This document shows, piece after piece, positions 21,675 through 30,386 of a stretch of DNA of 64,000 nt. The stretch covers positions 36,423,598-36,487,597 of the forward strand of contig CM043962.1 in assembly GCA_014529385.2 (NCBI GenBank), given 5' to 3'. Numbering within the stretch: the stretch's first letter is position 1; each line of letters opens with the position of its first letter. The DNA comes from Adiantum capillus-veneris (taxonomy: Eukaryota > Streptophyta > Polypodiopsida > Polypodiales > Pteridaceae). The notes below the pieces were generated by a model. It was not told the DNA's origin and did no database searches. It was given only the letters and a program-made list of their open reading frames with translations. Both the position numbers and the translations under genes were made by a program.

Positions 21675-22260
21675 TGTGCGCTCCTTGCCGCACTGTCGAA
21701 GCAAGGGACTTGCCGATACACCGTGTACGAGCCGCAGACGGCTCCAAGCACACAACTAGTTTAACTAGTAAGCTCAAAGAGGGCAATGGTGTGTCACTCA
21801 CCGCCTTATGCTCCTGCCGTAGAGGATTCCTCGCTGCGAAGAAGAGGGAGACGCCGCTACGCCACGCTCAACCGCCTCGCCGCCGTCGTGCCGCCGCAAC
21901 GCTCGATCGCACACACACTCTCACACACTCTCTCTCTCTCTCACACACACTCACACACACAAGGAGATGGTGAAGGAGAAGGTGGAGATGGAGCAAGAGC
22001 AGCTTCTATTGCACAATGAGAGAATGACTCAATTTTAGGTTTAATTGGCTTTTATGTGAGCTCACCCCATTCACACTTGGGCGCCCATGCTTAGCCAACT
22101 AACCCTAGCATGTTCGTGTTAGAGTGCGCCTCTCATCGACGATCACTCTACCTTTCCCTATTGGACCGACAAGCCCGGTGCCTGACTCTACTTAAATAAA
22201 TAATACAATTACAGTGTCTGTTGTAGGCGATAGGGTGTCCGTGAGCCACGAGGGTTAACA
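21675..22260 (-). repeat. 3' LTR of the 13.5 kb element
   Basis: It begins tgtgcgctccttgccgcact and ends gggttaaca on the plus strand. It includes the palindrome actagtttaactagt and a (CT)n/(CA)n tract shorter than in the other LTR. A minus-strand TATA-like stretch lies near 22185-22203 (ttaaataaata on plus). Confidence 0.95.
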
Positions 22261-22275
22261 TTGCCCCCCTTCCTG
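22261..22275 (-). other. Polypurine tract
   Basis: The plus sequence ttgccccccttcctg reads on the minus strand as a purine-rich caggaaggggggcaa directly before the 3' LTR. Confidence 0.9.
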
Positions 22276-23487
22276 ATGTAGATTCCGTCCTCGGAAGCTA
22301 TTGAGTTGAAGCTTGGTATGTCCATGTTGTAGAGCATCTAGATTTGAATCTGCAAGGCAAAGTCGCTGTTTTAGCAAGCGCAATTATATTGCCATAAATC
22401 ATGAGGGGAATGTAAAGTACATGTGGAAATGAGTAAATGCAAGATTTATGAAATGTTAGACTGCCATTAAGGACAAATAAATTGCACTTTGAGTAAATTA
22501 ATTAATCAAGCGTTTTGAGCTTATGGGTGAGTCTATCAATTAGTTAGCTATGACTAAGGTTAAAACAACTACTCTAGTACTAGCTAAGCTAAGAAGATTA
22601 TCTAAATGCAAGATTCCCTAATTATGCTTTTCAGCTTTGATTAGCCAACTCGCTCTCACAACTGCAAACAAAAGCTTGAAATGTTAATTGTAAGCTCAAT
22701 GGAAGTCTTTTAATTTTTTTATTTTTTTTATTTTAATACTTTTTTACTTTGGGTCACAATCATGTGACGTGTGTGCTTATTTTGTATGTCCGGGGTTTTT
22801 TGCTTCTCAAGGAAAAGCGCCCACACTGGGAACCTCTAGGGCTCTAGTACCATAGACAATACATGTGAGTGAAGTACCAATTCAAGCCAGGATTTCTCTT
22901 CCAGCGTAAGATTTTTTATTTTTGGCACTTATGTTTTTTTTTTTTTTTTTGCTTCCATTTCCTTGGTATTCGCACTAGTGTTTTTTGTTGTTTGAGTGAG
23001 CAAGCCTTTCTCTGCCTAAAACATTCCTAAGGTCTCAAATACTCGGATAATTTTATTAGCTAGGCCTAGTGGTCAAGTAAATGAGTTAACCTAAAGTCAC
23101 GGTCTCCTAATCTCCAGGCTCATCCATAAGATTAAACTGGAGTTCAATCAACTTAAGCAAAGACAAATTTATACATCTATAATGGCAGATAACAATCATA
23201 ACTATTGCACTCAAACAAAGAATGAAAAATCATTATTAGCAATTACACATATCCACCAACATGAATCATGGAAAGTAGTACACCTGGAGGTATGGAGTGG
23301 CTCATTTCGTTGAAGCAGATGTCCTCAGCCATGTGGATGGAGATCCATATAAGTCCTACCTAACACATCCAAAAACAGGCACTATACCTCTAGGAGGCAT
23401 GTCAATGTGAAAAATTAAAACTCCTAAAAAACAAACTCAAAACACAATCTAGACCCCTAACCTACCTATCTGTCACCCCTTTTAGAA
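22276..23487 (-). other. 3' non-coding region of the 13.5 kb element
   Basis: AT-rich with several homopolymer A/T tracts (22710-22750, 22925-22950). No ORF of note. Confidence 0.55.
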
Positions 23488-23910
23488 TCAAGGAAAGAGG
23501 ATATTATATAAACCGGGTGGCCACCCTAAGGCTAGGCCTCTATCCTCATCATCTAGATAAATAAAATCGTTGTCCGTGAGGCCATAGTCTTCCTCGGTCT
23601 CTATTAGTTCCTCTTCATCATCCTCTTGTGCAAGCATGCTAATCAAGAACCTCGCGATGCGTGGATACTCATCTTGTGCAAAAGAATAAGCATGTGCCAT
23701 TGGAGACACATTCGCTACTGGGTAGGGATCACTAGTTAGCCATAGACGTATCAGCCATTCTAACTCCTCAAAATTTCTCTCACATGCAAGGCTCTCTATC
23801 AAATCCCATTCGCAAGAAAGTATAGGGTAGCATACGCAGAACACTTGAGGAAAAGACAAAGGGTACCTTTCATCAAAAATAGAAGTGCATGCCTCTGGTG
23901 AAGTAGCCAT
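23488..23910 (-). CDS. Extra ORF (140 codons) between pol and the 3' LTR
   Basis: Starting at ATG 23908-23910 (context agaaatggct, favourable for plants), 140 codons end at 23488. The product is acidic, especially its C-terminal half (EDDEEELIETEEDYGLTDND). No signal peptide or clear membrane segment is visible, so it is not env-like by sequence. Three bases upstream of the ATG lies a pyrimidine-rich tract ending in cag (tctatctgtcttgtcag), which looks like a 3' splice site. A tatatatata box is at 24084-24096. The ORF could therefore be expressed from a spliced or internal transcript. Function unknown. Confidence 0.6.
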   Translation of the reverse strand: MATSPEACTSIFDERYPLSFPQVFCVCYPILSCEWDLIESLACERNFEELEWLIRLWLTSDPYPVANVSPMAHAYSFAQDEYPRIARFLISMLAQEDDEEELIETEEDYGLTDNDFIYLDDEDRGLALGWPPGLYNILFP

Positions 23911-24083
23911 TTCTGACAAGACAGATAGATTTGGTTAGGCCTTTAAAACATAAGAGTTGTTTTTGTGTGTTGCTTGAATTGACATGGTGAATTTGGACTT
24001 ATATGTAAGATCTTATAGGGTGCTCTCTCGTTGCTAGTCGCTCTTGCTCTTTACTATTTTTGTTTTTTGTGAGTATAAGGCTA

Positions 24084-24096
24084 TATATATACATTC
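24084..24096 (-). promoter_or_regulatory. TATA-like box upstream of the extra ORF
   Basis: The run ctatatatataca lies about 175-190 bp upstream of the extra ORF on its strand. It is palindromic, so direction is not determined. Confidence 0.3.
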
Positions 24097-24190
24097 CCTA
24101 AGATTGGAATTGAGAGGTCAGGGAGGAAGGTTGAGAGGGGAGCGAGTGAATGATTGATGTTAGCAAACACTCCCCCCTTCCTTGGGTAGA

Positions 24191-26557
24191 TCATACCTTT
24201 TGGAATGAGGTCGTCACCTTTTGAAACCAATTGTTCCAAGTTGTTATGGGTGGAGGTTTTAACCAATAGTTTTCGACCGCCCTATGCGTTTCATCTAGTT
24301 GCAAGGGTGGTAAGGTACTCTCCCATGATTTTATTTGCAACGTTGTTATAGGTGGTGAACTTACCCCGGGAGGTGCAAACACTTTCGTGCTTGTATGGAT
24401 ATGTACAGTGGTAGGTGGAGGTTGTGTCGAAGCTTCTATTTGCGTATAGGAACTACATGAAGAGCAAGAAGCTTCATTTGATTTCCCTGTTCCTGAGCTA
24501 GGTGGAACAAATCGTTCTTTCTTTGGTACCCAAACTAGCTCTAGATCGGGTGTGTAACATTCCATGATTTTTTTCTTTCCGTGATTTTCAATTTGTTTTG
24601 GAGCCACAGGATTGGGTTTACATGGGCCAGGTGACAGGTAAGAGTACACTTTACGTTTGGGCACCCAGATTTGATCATTTCCTTCATAGTATCCTTGGGC
24701 TTCCAATAGTCGTTTAGGAATCCAACGCAGCGTTTCTTTACATTTCTTGGAGTGAGTGGGATGGTTCTTACTAGGTTTCCGTTTTTTTGCATCAACCATG
24801 CTCACTACAGAGGCTTTAGGGACCCACTTGTATGTTTTCTGTGTTATATTAGGATGGTTCTTGTGTGTCTCAAGCTTTCTTTCAACTACATCAGTTGAAG
24901 CTCTAGAGAGTTGGGCTATGGGGACGTATGGTTCAACCTCCTGGACATGCAATGTCTTGGGTTTTATTTCCTTAGGCAATATCTCAGAGACTATGGCTTG
25001 AGTGGTAGGGCTAAGAGTTGGTTTTTGCGTTGTAACACCCCCAGTCTCCCAATCAATAGTGCATTTGGTGGCTATTATCCACGTGCTGCCTAGGTTTATA
25101 TTACCCTCCATAGTTCCAGTAGGCATGACCAAAAAGTCTTGAGCTACAATCCCATTGTCATAACTGACAGAAGTGTGCCAGATTCCAAAAACCGTAGTTT
25201 TTTTCTTGTTGACACCCTTGACTTGGATAATACTCTCAGATAGAGGTGGCTTCCCTAACTGACACCACACCCCATAGGATAGCAGATTATATTTAGCACC
25301 CGTGTCCAATAAGGCGTTATATAGCACTTTTTCATAGGCACTATTTAACTCAATGGGGCATCGTAGAGGTGTGTCAGAGTCCAACCCATACTCTTCGATT
25401 TCCACGTGGAATGCATTTGTGACTCTAAGGTTAGCCTCTCGTTTTTGTCTTATACGTTGTTGTCGCTCCTTAGCCTCAGCTTGAGCTTGTATCTTGTTTA
25501 ACTCGGTTTGTGCTTTGGCGGCCTTCTTTTGATGAATGGCCCGTAGTTCTTCTTGGCTTAAAGGATCATAATATCTTTTGAATTTACTCCCATTGAGGAA
25601 TCCAATGGTTTCAACTCCATCAAGAGTTTCCACACGAAGGGTACCTTGTGGGGTAATTTCACATACTCTATATGGTCCTTTACCAACATATTTCAACTTT
25701 TTCTTCTCTTTACGTACTCCATACATAAGGACTTTATCACCAACTTTGATGTCCTTGTCCTTCACATGGCGATCAAACCACTTCTTTCTCCTATCCTTTT
25801 CCACAAGAGCATTTTGCACAACCAACTGTCTCTCTTCGTCTAGTTTTTCTAAGATATACAAACGCTCGGTTAAGGGGTTACCATTCCATCCTTCTTGCGA
25901 AGCTACCCTAAGACTAGGAATGACAAACTCCCAAGGCATAACCGCTTCTTGGCCGTATACCATTTTGAATGGCGTACAATTAATAGCCACTTTATAAGCA
26001 GTACGATAAGCCCATAGAGCAGATGTCAACTTCAAATCCCAATCAGTGCGATGAGCTTCTACCGTCTTGGTTAAAATAGAGATTAGAGTCTTGTTGGTGC
26101 TCTCGGCTTGTCCATTAGCTTGCGGGTAATAAGGTGTAGACTTATGGTGGGATATCATAAAGGTCGTGGTAAGCTCTCTTATTACCTCATTTATAAAATG
26201 GGTACCATTATCACTAACAATTTCAAAAGGGCAACCAAATCTTGTGATAATGTTCTCAAAAAGAAACTTAGCTGTTGTCCTCGCGTCAGCTTTTTGTGAA
26301 GCCTTAGCTTCAGCCCACTTTGTTACATAGTCCGTAGCAACTAGAATATATCGAGATTGAGTGTTGCGAGCTGCGGGACTAATTGGACCTACAAAGTCTA
26401 AGCCCCATTTTTCAAATGGTTGGGTTACTTTAATAGGATGTAAGGGCATTCTGTCTTTGCGCTGTGTGGTCTTGTAACGTTGGCACTCATCACACCCTTT
26501 TGTAAAAAGTGATGCATCCTTAAATAAAGTTGGCCACCAATAGCCTGATTGCAGCAC
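24191..26557 (-). CDS. Pol C-terminal part: integrase, second retropepsin-like domain, W-[VI]-P-K tail
   Basis: 788 codons; the first codon listed is GTG, since the frame is entered by a shift from the upstream ORF rather than a start. Residues 1-45: integrase zinc finger (CDECQRYK). Catalytic core: D54 (WGLDFVGP), D116 (SDNGTH), E152 (GQAEST), a DD35E pattern. GPY/F-type segment at 290-297 (YVGKGPYR), no chromodomain. Residues 345-378 form a charged helix. Residues about 395-505 resemble a retropepsin: ALLDTGAKYNLLS with D418-T419-G420, then a hydrophobic second motif NINLGSTWI. Four W-[VI]-P-K motifs follow at W578, W612, W631 and W676 in a basic, Pro-rich tail. A post-integrase protease is not usual in Ty3/gypsy pol. 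Confidence 0.88.
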   Translation of the reverse strand: MLQSGYWWPTLFKDASLFTKGCDECQRYKTTQRKDRMPLHPIKVTQPFEKWGLDFVGPISPAARNTQSRYILVATDYVTKWAEAKASQKADARTTAKFLFENIITRFGCPFEIVSDNGTHFINEVIRELTTTFMISHHKSTPYYPQANGQAESTNKTLISILTKTVEAHRTDWDLKLTSALWAYRTAYKVAINCTPFKMVYGQEAVMPWEFVIPSLRVASQEGWNGNPLTERLYILEKLDEERQLVVQNALVEKDRRKKWFDRHVKDKDIKVGDKVLMYGVRKEKKKLKYVGKGPYRVCEITPQGTLRVETLDGVETIGFLNGSKFKRYYDPLSQEELRAIHQKKAAKAQTELNKIQAQAEAKERQQRIRQKREANLRVTNAFHVEIEEYGLDSDTPLRCPIELNSAYEKVLYNALLDTGAKYNLLSYGVWCQLGKPPLSESIIQVKGVNKKKTTVFGIWHTSVSYDNGIVAQDFLVMPTGTMEGNINLGSTWIIATKCTIDWETGGVTTQKPTLSPTTQAIVSEILPKEIKPKTLHVQEVEPYVPIAQLSRASTDVVERKLETHKNHPNITQKTYKWVPKASVVSMVDAKKRKPSKNHPTHSKKCKETLRWIPKRLLEAQGYYEGNDQIWVPKRKVYSYLSPGPCKPNPVAPKQIENHGKKKIMECYTPDLELVWVPKKERFVPPSSGTGKSNEASCSSCSSYTQIEASTQPPPTTVHIHTSTKVFAPPGVSSPPITTLQIKSWESTLPPLQLDETHRAVENYWLKPPPITTWNNWFQKVTTSFQKV
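25043..25375 (-). other. Second retropepsin-like domain, after integrase
   Basis: The DTG triplet codons are at 25298-25306. The 110-residue segment has the expected layout: hydrophobic strand, D-T-G-A, a Cys/Gly-containing helix region (YGVWCQLG), flap-like stretch (QVKGVNKKKTTVFG), and a second hydrophobic-Leu-Gly motif before STW. The domain lies in the same uninterrupted frame as integrase. The first protease, in front of RT, has DGG instead of DSG/DTG. Confidence 0.7.
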
Positions 26558-28011
26558 CTTTCTAGCATCAGGTCTCCTGAAAAATGTCCTCCTGCTATGC
26601 CCATATGTGCTTCTTGCAAGATATACAAATATTCATCCTCGCGGGCACAACGCCTAAGAATATCATCCTTGCCTAATCTATACAGAGTTCCGGCAATCAA
26701 ACAATAGGGTTCACATTCTTTTACTAGCCTTCGAGCGATATCCTTACGAAGTTCCTTGGGTGGAAAACCATTAACTAAAAAGTTAACAATGTTCTCACTC
26801 CATTCAGGCATAGTCTCAACTATGAATAGGGAAGTATCGGGTAATTCATCATCAACTCCTGTAGGGGCTTCACCATTGGGTATGCGAGACAAATGATCAG
26901 CCATGACGTGCCTTTTACCGGGTCTCACTACAATCGTGAAATCAAACTCCAGAAGAATTAACAACCATCGTGTGATTCTTCCTGTGGAGCATGGCTTGTT
27001 TACCAGATACAGCAACGCTTGATGGTCCACATAAAATACAAACTTGTTTGCCAGAAGGTAGTAGCGAAATTTCTTTACTGCATAAACCATTGCCAAACCT
27101 TCTCGCTCTGTAGTGGTGTAGTTCCTTTCAGCATCGTTCAATTGACGGCTTGCAAAGCTAATGGGATAGTCCAATTTATGTTCTCCTGGTTGAGTGAGAA
27201 CACACCCAATAGCAAAGTTTGATGCATCAATATGCACATGGAAAATGACATCCCAGTTAGGTGTCCTTAAAATCGGAGCACTTGCTAGTGTTTTCTTCAA
27301 TTGTTCATAGGCCTGGTCACACTCTTCAGTCCATTTAAATTCAATGAGAAGCTTGTACAAAGGACGTGCTATCTCAGCGAAAAATAAAATAAACCGTCGA
27401 TAATAACCCACGTGTCCCATGAACCTTTGAACTCCCTTGTAATTGGTTGGTGGTGGTAACTCTAGAATCACTTTAATTTTGCTCTCATCGGTTGAGATAC
27501 CATTCTTGGATACTATATGCCCTAAAATAACTCCATGCTTGACCCAAAATTGGCATTTGAACGGGTTCAATGAGATACGATATAACCTACACTTTTCAAA
27601 CACCTTCCGCAAACATGATAGATGTTCTTTCCAAGAAGAGTAAACACAAAGGTCGTCTAAGAAAGCTTCACAAAACTCTCTCAAATATTCTTTAAAAGCA
27701 GTGTTTATTAATCGTTGGAATGTAGCAGGGGCATTTGTTAAGCCAAAAGCCATCACACGAAACGCAAACACGCCAAATTCTGTGATGAAGGCAGTTTTAG
27801 CTTGGTCCTCTAGCGCTATCGTGATTTGGTTGTAGCCTGAGTACCCATCTAGAAAGCTATAAGCTTCCTTGCCTGCAACTCTTTCGAGTACATGTTCGGA
27901 ATATGGTAGGGGGTAATGGTCTCTTCTAGTAGCTGCATTAATTTTTTGAGGTCCACGCACACCCTGAGTTTCCCATTCTTTTTTGGCACGATAACTATTG
28001 GAGACACCCAT
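26425..28011 (-). CDS. Pol middle part: reverse transcriptase and RNase H
   Basis: From about residue 23 the ORF reads INAATRRDHYPLPY and continues the RT broken in the upstream ORF. RT motifs: YSFLDGYSGYNQI (51-63), FRVMAFGLTNAPATFQ (84-99), and the catalytic AFLDDLCVYS with D119 and D120. RNase H follows: HIDASNFAIG with D262, TEREGLAMVYAVKKFR with E304, FYVDHQALLY with D329, and ADHLSR with D372. The start of the integrase zinc finger (AHMGIAGGHFSGDL) is read near 455-475 before the frame is lost at about 26569. Only one RNase H domain is present; there is no second archaeal-type RNase H as in many Tat elements. Confidence 0.93.
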   Translation of the reverse strand: MGVSNSYRAKKEWETQGVRGPQKINAATRRDHYPLPYSEHVLERVAGKEAYSFLDGYSGYNQITIALEDQAKTAFITEFGVFAFRVMAFGLTNAPATFQRLINTAFKEYLREFCEAFLDDLCVYSSWKEHLSCLRKVFEKCRLYRISLNPFKCQFWVKHGVILGHIVSKNGISTDESKIKVILELPPPTNYKGVQRFMGHVGYYRRFILFFAEIARPLYKLLIEFKWTEECDQAYEQLKKTLASAPILRTPNWDVIFHVHIDASNFAIGCVLTQPGEHKLDYPISFASRQLNDAERNYTTTEREGLAMVYAVKKFRYYLLANKFVFYVDHQALLYLVNKPCSTGRITRWLLILLEFDFTIVVRPGKRHVMADHLSRIPNGEAPTGVDDELPDTSLFIVETMPEWSENIVNFLVNGFPPKELRKDIARRLVKECEPYCLIAGTLYRLGKDDILRRCAREDEYLYILQEAHMGIAGGHFSGDLMLERCCNQAIGGQLYLRMHHFLQKGVMSANVTRPHSAKTECPYILLK

Positions 28012-30386
28012 TCAGAGTGTTCAATAGGATATATGAACCCACATTTGATAAGCTTTTCTAGTTCTTCTTGAATGATCTTTGCGTACTTAGGATTCATCGG
28101 GTAGGGTCTTTGTTGTACGGGCTTCGCAGTGCTAATCATAGGGATTGTATGTTGGACCACAGAAGGTGGAACACCTTTCATATCATGGTATGTCCAAGCG
28201 AATACGTCCTTGAATTCCTTGAGAAGCTCTTTGAGGACCGCCTCTTCAACTTCTGTGAGGTCTTGGGCAATAAAAACAGGTTTTGATTCTTCACCGGGGT
28301 CAGCTAATTCTATTTCTTTAACTATTGCCGGACCATCATAGATTCCATTATTCCCATCGATAGGTATTCTTTGGGCTTTTGTGTACACAACCTTTGCTTC
28401 CCCTGTGGTGTAACATTTGAAATGTTCTGGTGCAGGATGCAAGTCTGTGGATTCTGGTTGTGCTTTGGTTTGTGCTTCCATTTCTGCTTTCTTGTGTTGT
28501 CGAGCTAAATCTTGGTTTTGACGCCTCCTGGCAGTGCGGCTCAACTTTGGCTTGTCTATGATCTCTAATTGGGCTATGTCATGGGGTCGTGGTCTACACC
28601 ACATAACATTTTGGAGATATTCACCCCAATTGTCTACCAATTTTCGATGAGCATCACATGCCCCTATATAACTGAGCCATTCTGTTGAGGATCTCTTCTT
28701 TTTTATCCTAGCACGTACATTGGATCGATATCGACGCCTCTTAAGGTTTTTCTTTTTCTTATTTGAGACCTGCTTTTGATTTGCATTTAGATCTGGCTCA
28801 CTAAAGGAGTCCTCGTTGGTGTCCTCTTCACTCTCGGGGGAGCTATCATCGGTTGATGTGCTCGGTCCTTCCGAATGTTTTGACTCTAAACTTGCTCCAC
28901 TCTCTAATTCATGAGATTCAGAATCCGTTTCACTCTGGGAGTCAGTGTCCAAGTCGTGTTGGTCAAAGTCTTCTATTGAGCTATCGGTGTCACTGTCAGA
29001 TTGGTCATCAATTGCCTTGCCCTTAGAAGATTCATGTATGGCACTTATCATGTTCAGAGGTGCAATTTGTGCTACCTCTTCCCCCTCTGGTGTGACCCAA
29101 GTGGTTCCTCTATTTCCCCAGGTATCTATGGTTGCAGCTAGGTGTACCCAGTCTACGTTGTCTGATTCCGTCATACCCGGTAACACATCCATGTAAGGAG
29201 AATCTTGGCCAATGCCTGTATCCTTCTTACAAGTGTAACAATATTGTAGTGGGGCCGAGTGAACTGTGGTGTCAGAGCGATGATCAATAATGGTTTTACT
29301 CCCTAAGGGGTGTACCTTACTAGTCACCAAATCCACTCTAAGGACAGAGTCTTGGAATTGCAAATAGACATGATTTTTAGACCAATCATGAACCATTTGT
29401 GCTTCCCTCATGAATGGTCGTCCTAAAATCATTTCATATGACATAAGGTGTTTAGAGAAATCCATAACAATGAACGTATGTCGTACCTTGTGTCCTAGAA
29501 CTTTGATCTTAAGATCCTTGAGCATCCCCATAGGTTTGGCTATGGTACCATTTGCCATCTTTACCACAATGTTAGTAACACTGAGGCGGGGTTTTCCCAT
29601 GGATTCCCAACAATCTTTTGTAACGATGCTAACTCCCGCACCACCATCAAGAATTCCCTTTATAGTTAATCCCTTGGTAGTGATGGGTAGGGTCGCATTA
29701 GACTCGTCGCCTTCAAAATACTGCCCTAATTCGTTAATGGGTACCTCGATCACAGACTCGTGTCCATCTAAGTCAAGTGATTGCACATGATTTTCCTCAT
29801 CAATCATAATCGAGTCAGGCCTATTTGGTTGCGCAAACTGCGGTAATCCCGTTCGTAGCTCTCCGTTAAGGAATGCTCGAAGTGCAAGGAATAACTCAGG
29901 ATCTCCATACAGCTTTGCTATGATCGTGGTTCGGACCTCAGAAGACATGAAGTCCACTAGTTTGGCAACATTCATTGGCATTTTGCAGGGTGTAGGTCCT
30001 TGACTAGGAACTGGTGAGGATGGAATCTCATATTCCTCAATGGGATCAGGTATTCCTTCGTTAAACATCCTTTCCAACAAGAAAGGTGTATGCTCACTTT
30101 CTGATGTCCCGTCCTCACTCCCTTCTTGGATGATACTAGATATGGCTAACGGTCTATGGTTCATGTGGGGTGGATGAACTTGCGTGGGAAACACTGTGTC
30201 ATGAATTTTGACATGCATGGGTTCTGGTTCTAGTTTCCTTTGAGTCTCCTCCACTAAACCTCTTAGATGTTTCACCTGCTCAATCTCGTCTACTGGGTTT
30301 GGATACGTCCCAATCTTCTTTTTACGATTCTTCCCTTTTTGCCCCTGCGGTTTATCTTGGGGGTCTTGGATTGGATTTGGAAACAC
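27849..30386 (-). CDS. Pol N-terminal part: protease 1, long spacer, start of RT
   Basis: 845 codons; the first codon is GTG, because the frame overlaps the end of the gag-side ORF by 97 bases. A retropepsin lies at about 215-345: GILDGGAGVSIV (D247, DGG in place of DSG/DTG) and YEMILGRPFM. The spacer of about 400 residues between protease and RT has an acidic Ser/Asp/Glu tract (about 461-531) followed by a strongly basic, nuclear-localisation-like KKKKNLKRRRYRS (about 543-556). RT begins near 740 (HTIPMISTAKP, then IVPKKNGKLRVCVD), where the frame fails at an A6 run (27942-27947). Confidence 0.9.
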   Translation of the reverse strand: MFPNPIQDPQDKPQGQKGKNRKKKIGTYPNPVDEIEQVKHLRGLVEETQRKLEPEPMHVKIHDTVFPTQVHPPHMNHRPLAISSIIQEGSEDGTSESEHTPFLLERMFNEGIPDPIEEYEIPSSPVPSQGPTPCKMPMNVAKLVDFMSSEVRTTIIAKLYGDPELFLALRAFLNGELRTGLPQFAQPNRPDSIMIDEENHVQSLDLDGHESVIEVPINELGQYFEGDESNATLPITTKGLTIKGILDGGAGVSIVTKDCWESMGKPRLSVTNIVVKMANGTIAKPMGMLKDLKIKVLGHKVRHTFIVMDFSKHLMSYEMILGRPFMREAQMVHDWSKNHVYLQFQDSVLRVDLVTSKVHPLGSKTIIDHRSDTTVHSAPLQYCYTCKKDTGIGQDSPYMDVLPGMTESDNVDWVHLAATIDTWGNRGTTWVTPEGEEVAQIAPLNMISAIHESSKGKAIDDQSDSDTDSSIEDFDQHDLDTDSQSETDSESHELESGASLESKHSEGPSTSTDDSSPESEEDTNEDSFSEPDLNANQKQVSNKKKKNLKRRRYRSNVRARIKKKRSSTEWLSYIGACDAHRKLVDNWGEYLQNVMWCRPRPHDIAQLEIIDKPKLSRTARRRQNQDLARQHKKAEMEAQTKAQPESTDLHPAPEHFKCYTTGEAKVVYTKAQRIPIDGNNGIYDGPAIVKEIELADPGEESKPVFIAQDLTEVEEAVLKELLKEFKDVFAWTYHDMKGVPPSVVQHTIPMISTAKPVQQRPYPMNPKYAKIIQEELEKLIKCGFIYPIEHSEWVSPIVIVPKKNGKLRVCVDLKKLMQLLEETITPYHIPNMYSKELQARKLIAF
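27942..27947 (-). other. Frame break in RT at a homopolymer
   Basis: A T6 run on plus (A6 on the coding strand). Upstream frame ends sensibly at RVCVDLKK; the downstream frame resumes with INAATRRD, equivalent to the loss of one base. No X-XXY-YYZ slippery heptamer in the right phase is present. Confidence 0.8.

Noticed and set aside
21710-22019. Arg-rich ORFs at 21710-22019 and 34414-34963
   Set aside because: They lie within the LTRs, run into microsatellites and have no conserved frame with gag or pol.
23488-23910. env-like glycoprotein gene
   Set aside because: No signal peptide, membrane anchor or Cys pattern; the product is a soluble acidic protein by composition.
27942-27947. Programmed -1 frameshift inside RT
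   Set aside because: The break lies within a conserved RT domain and lacks a slippery heptamer in phase; a one-base loss in a homopolymer is simpler.
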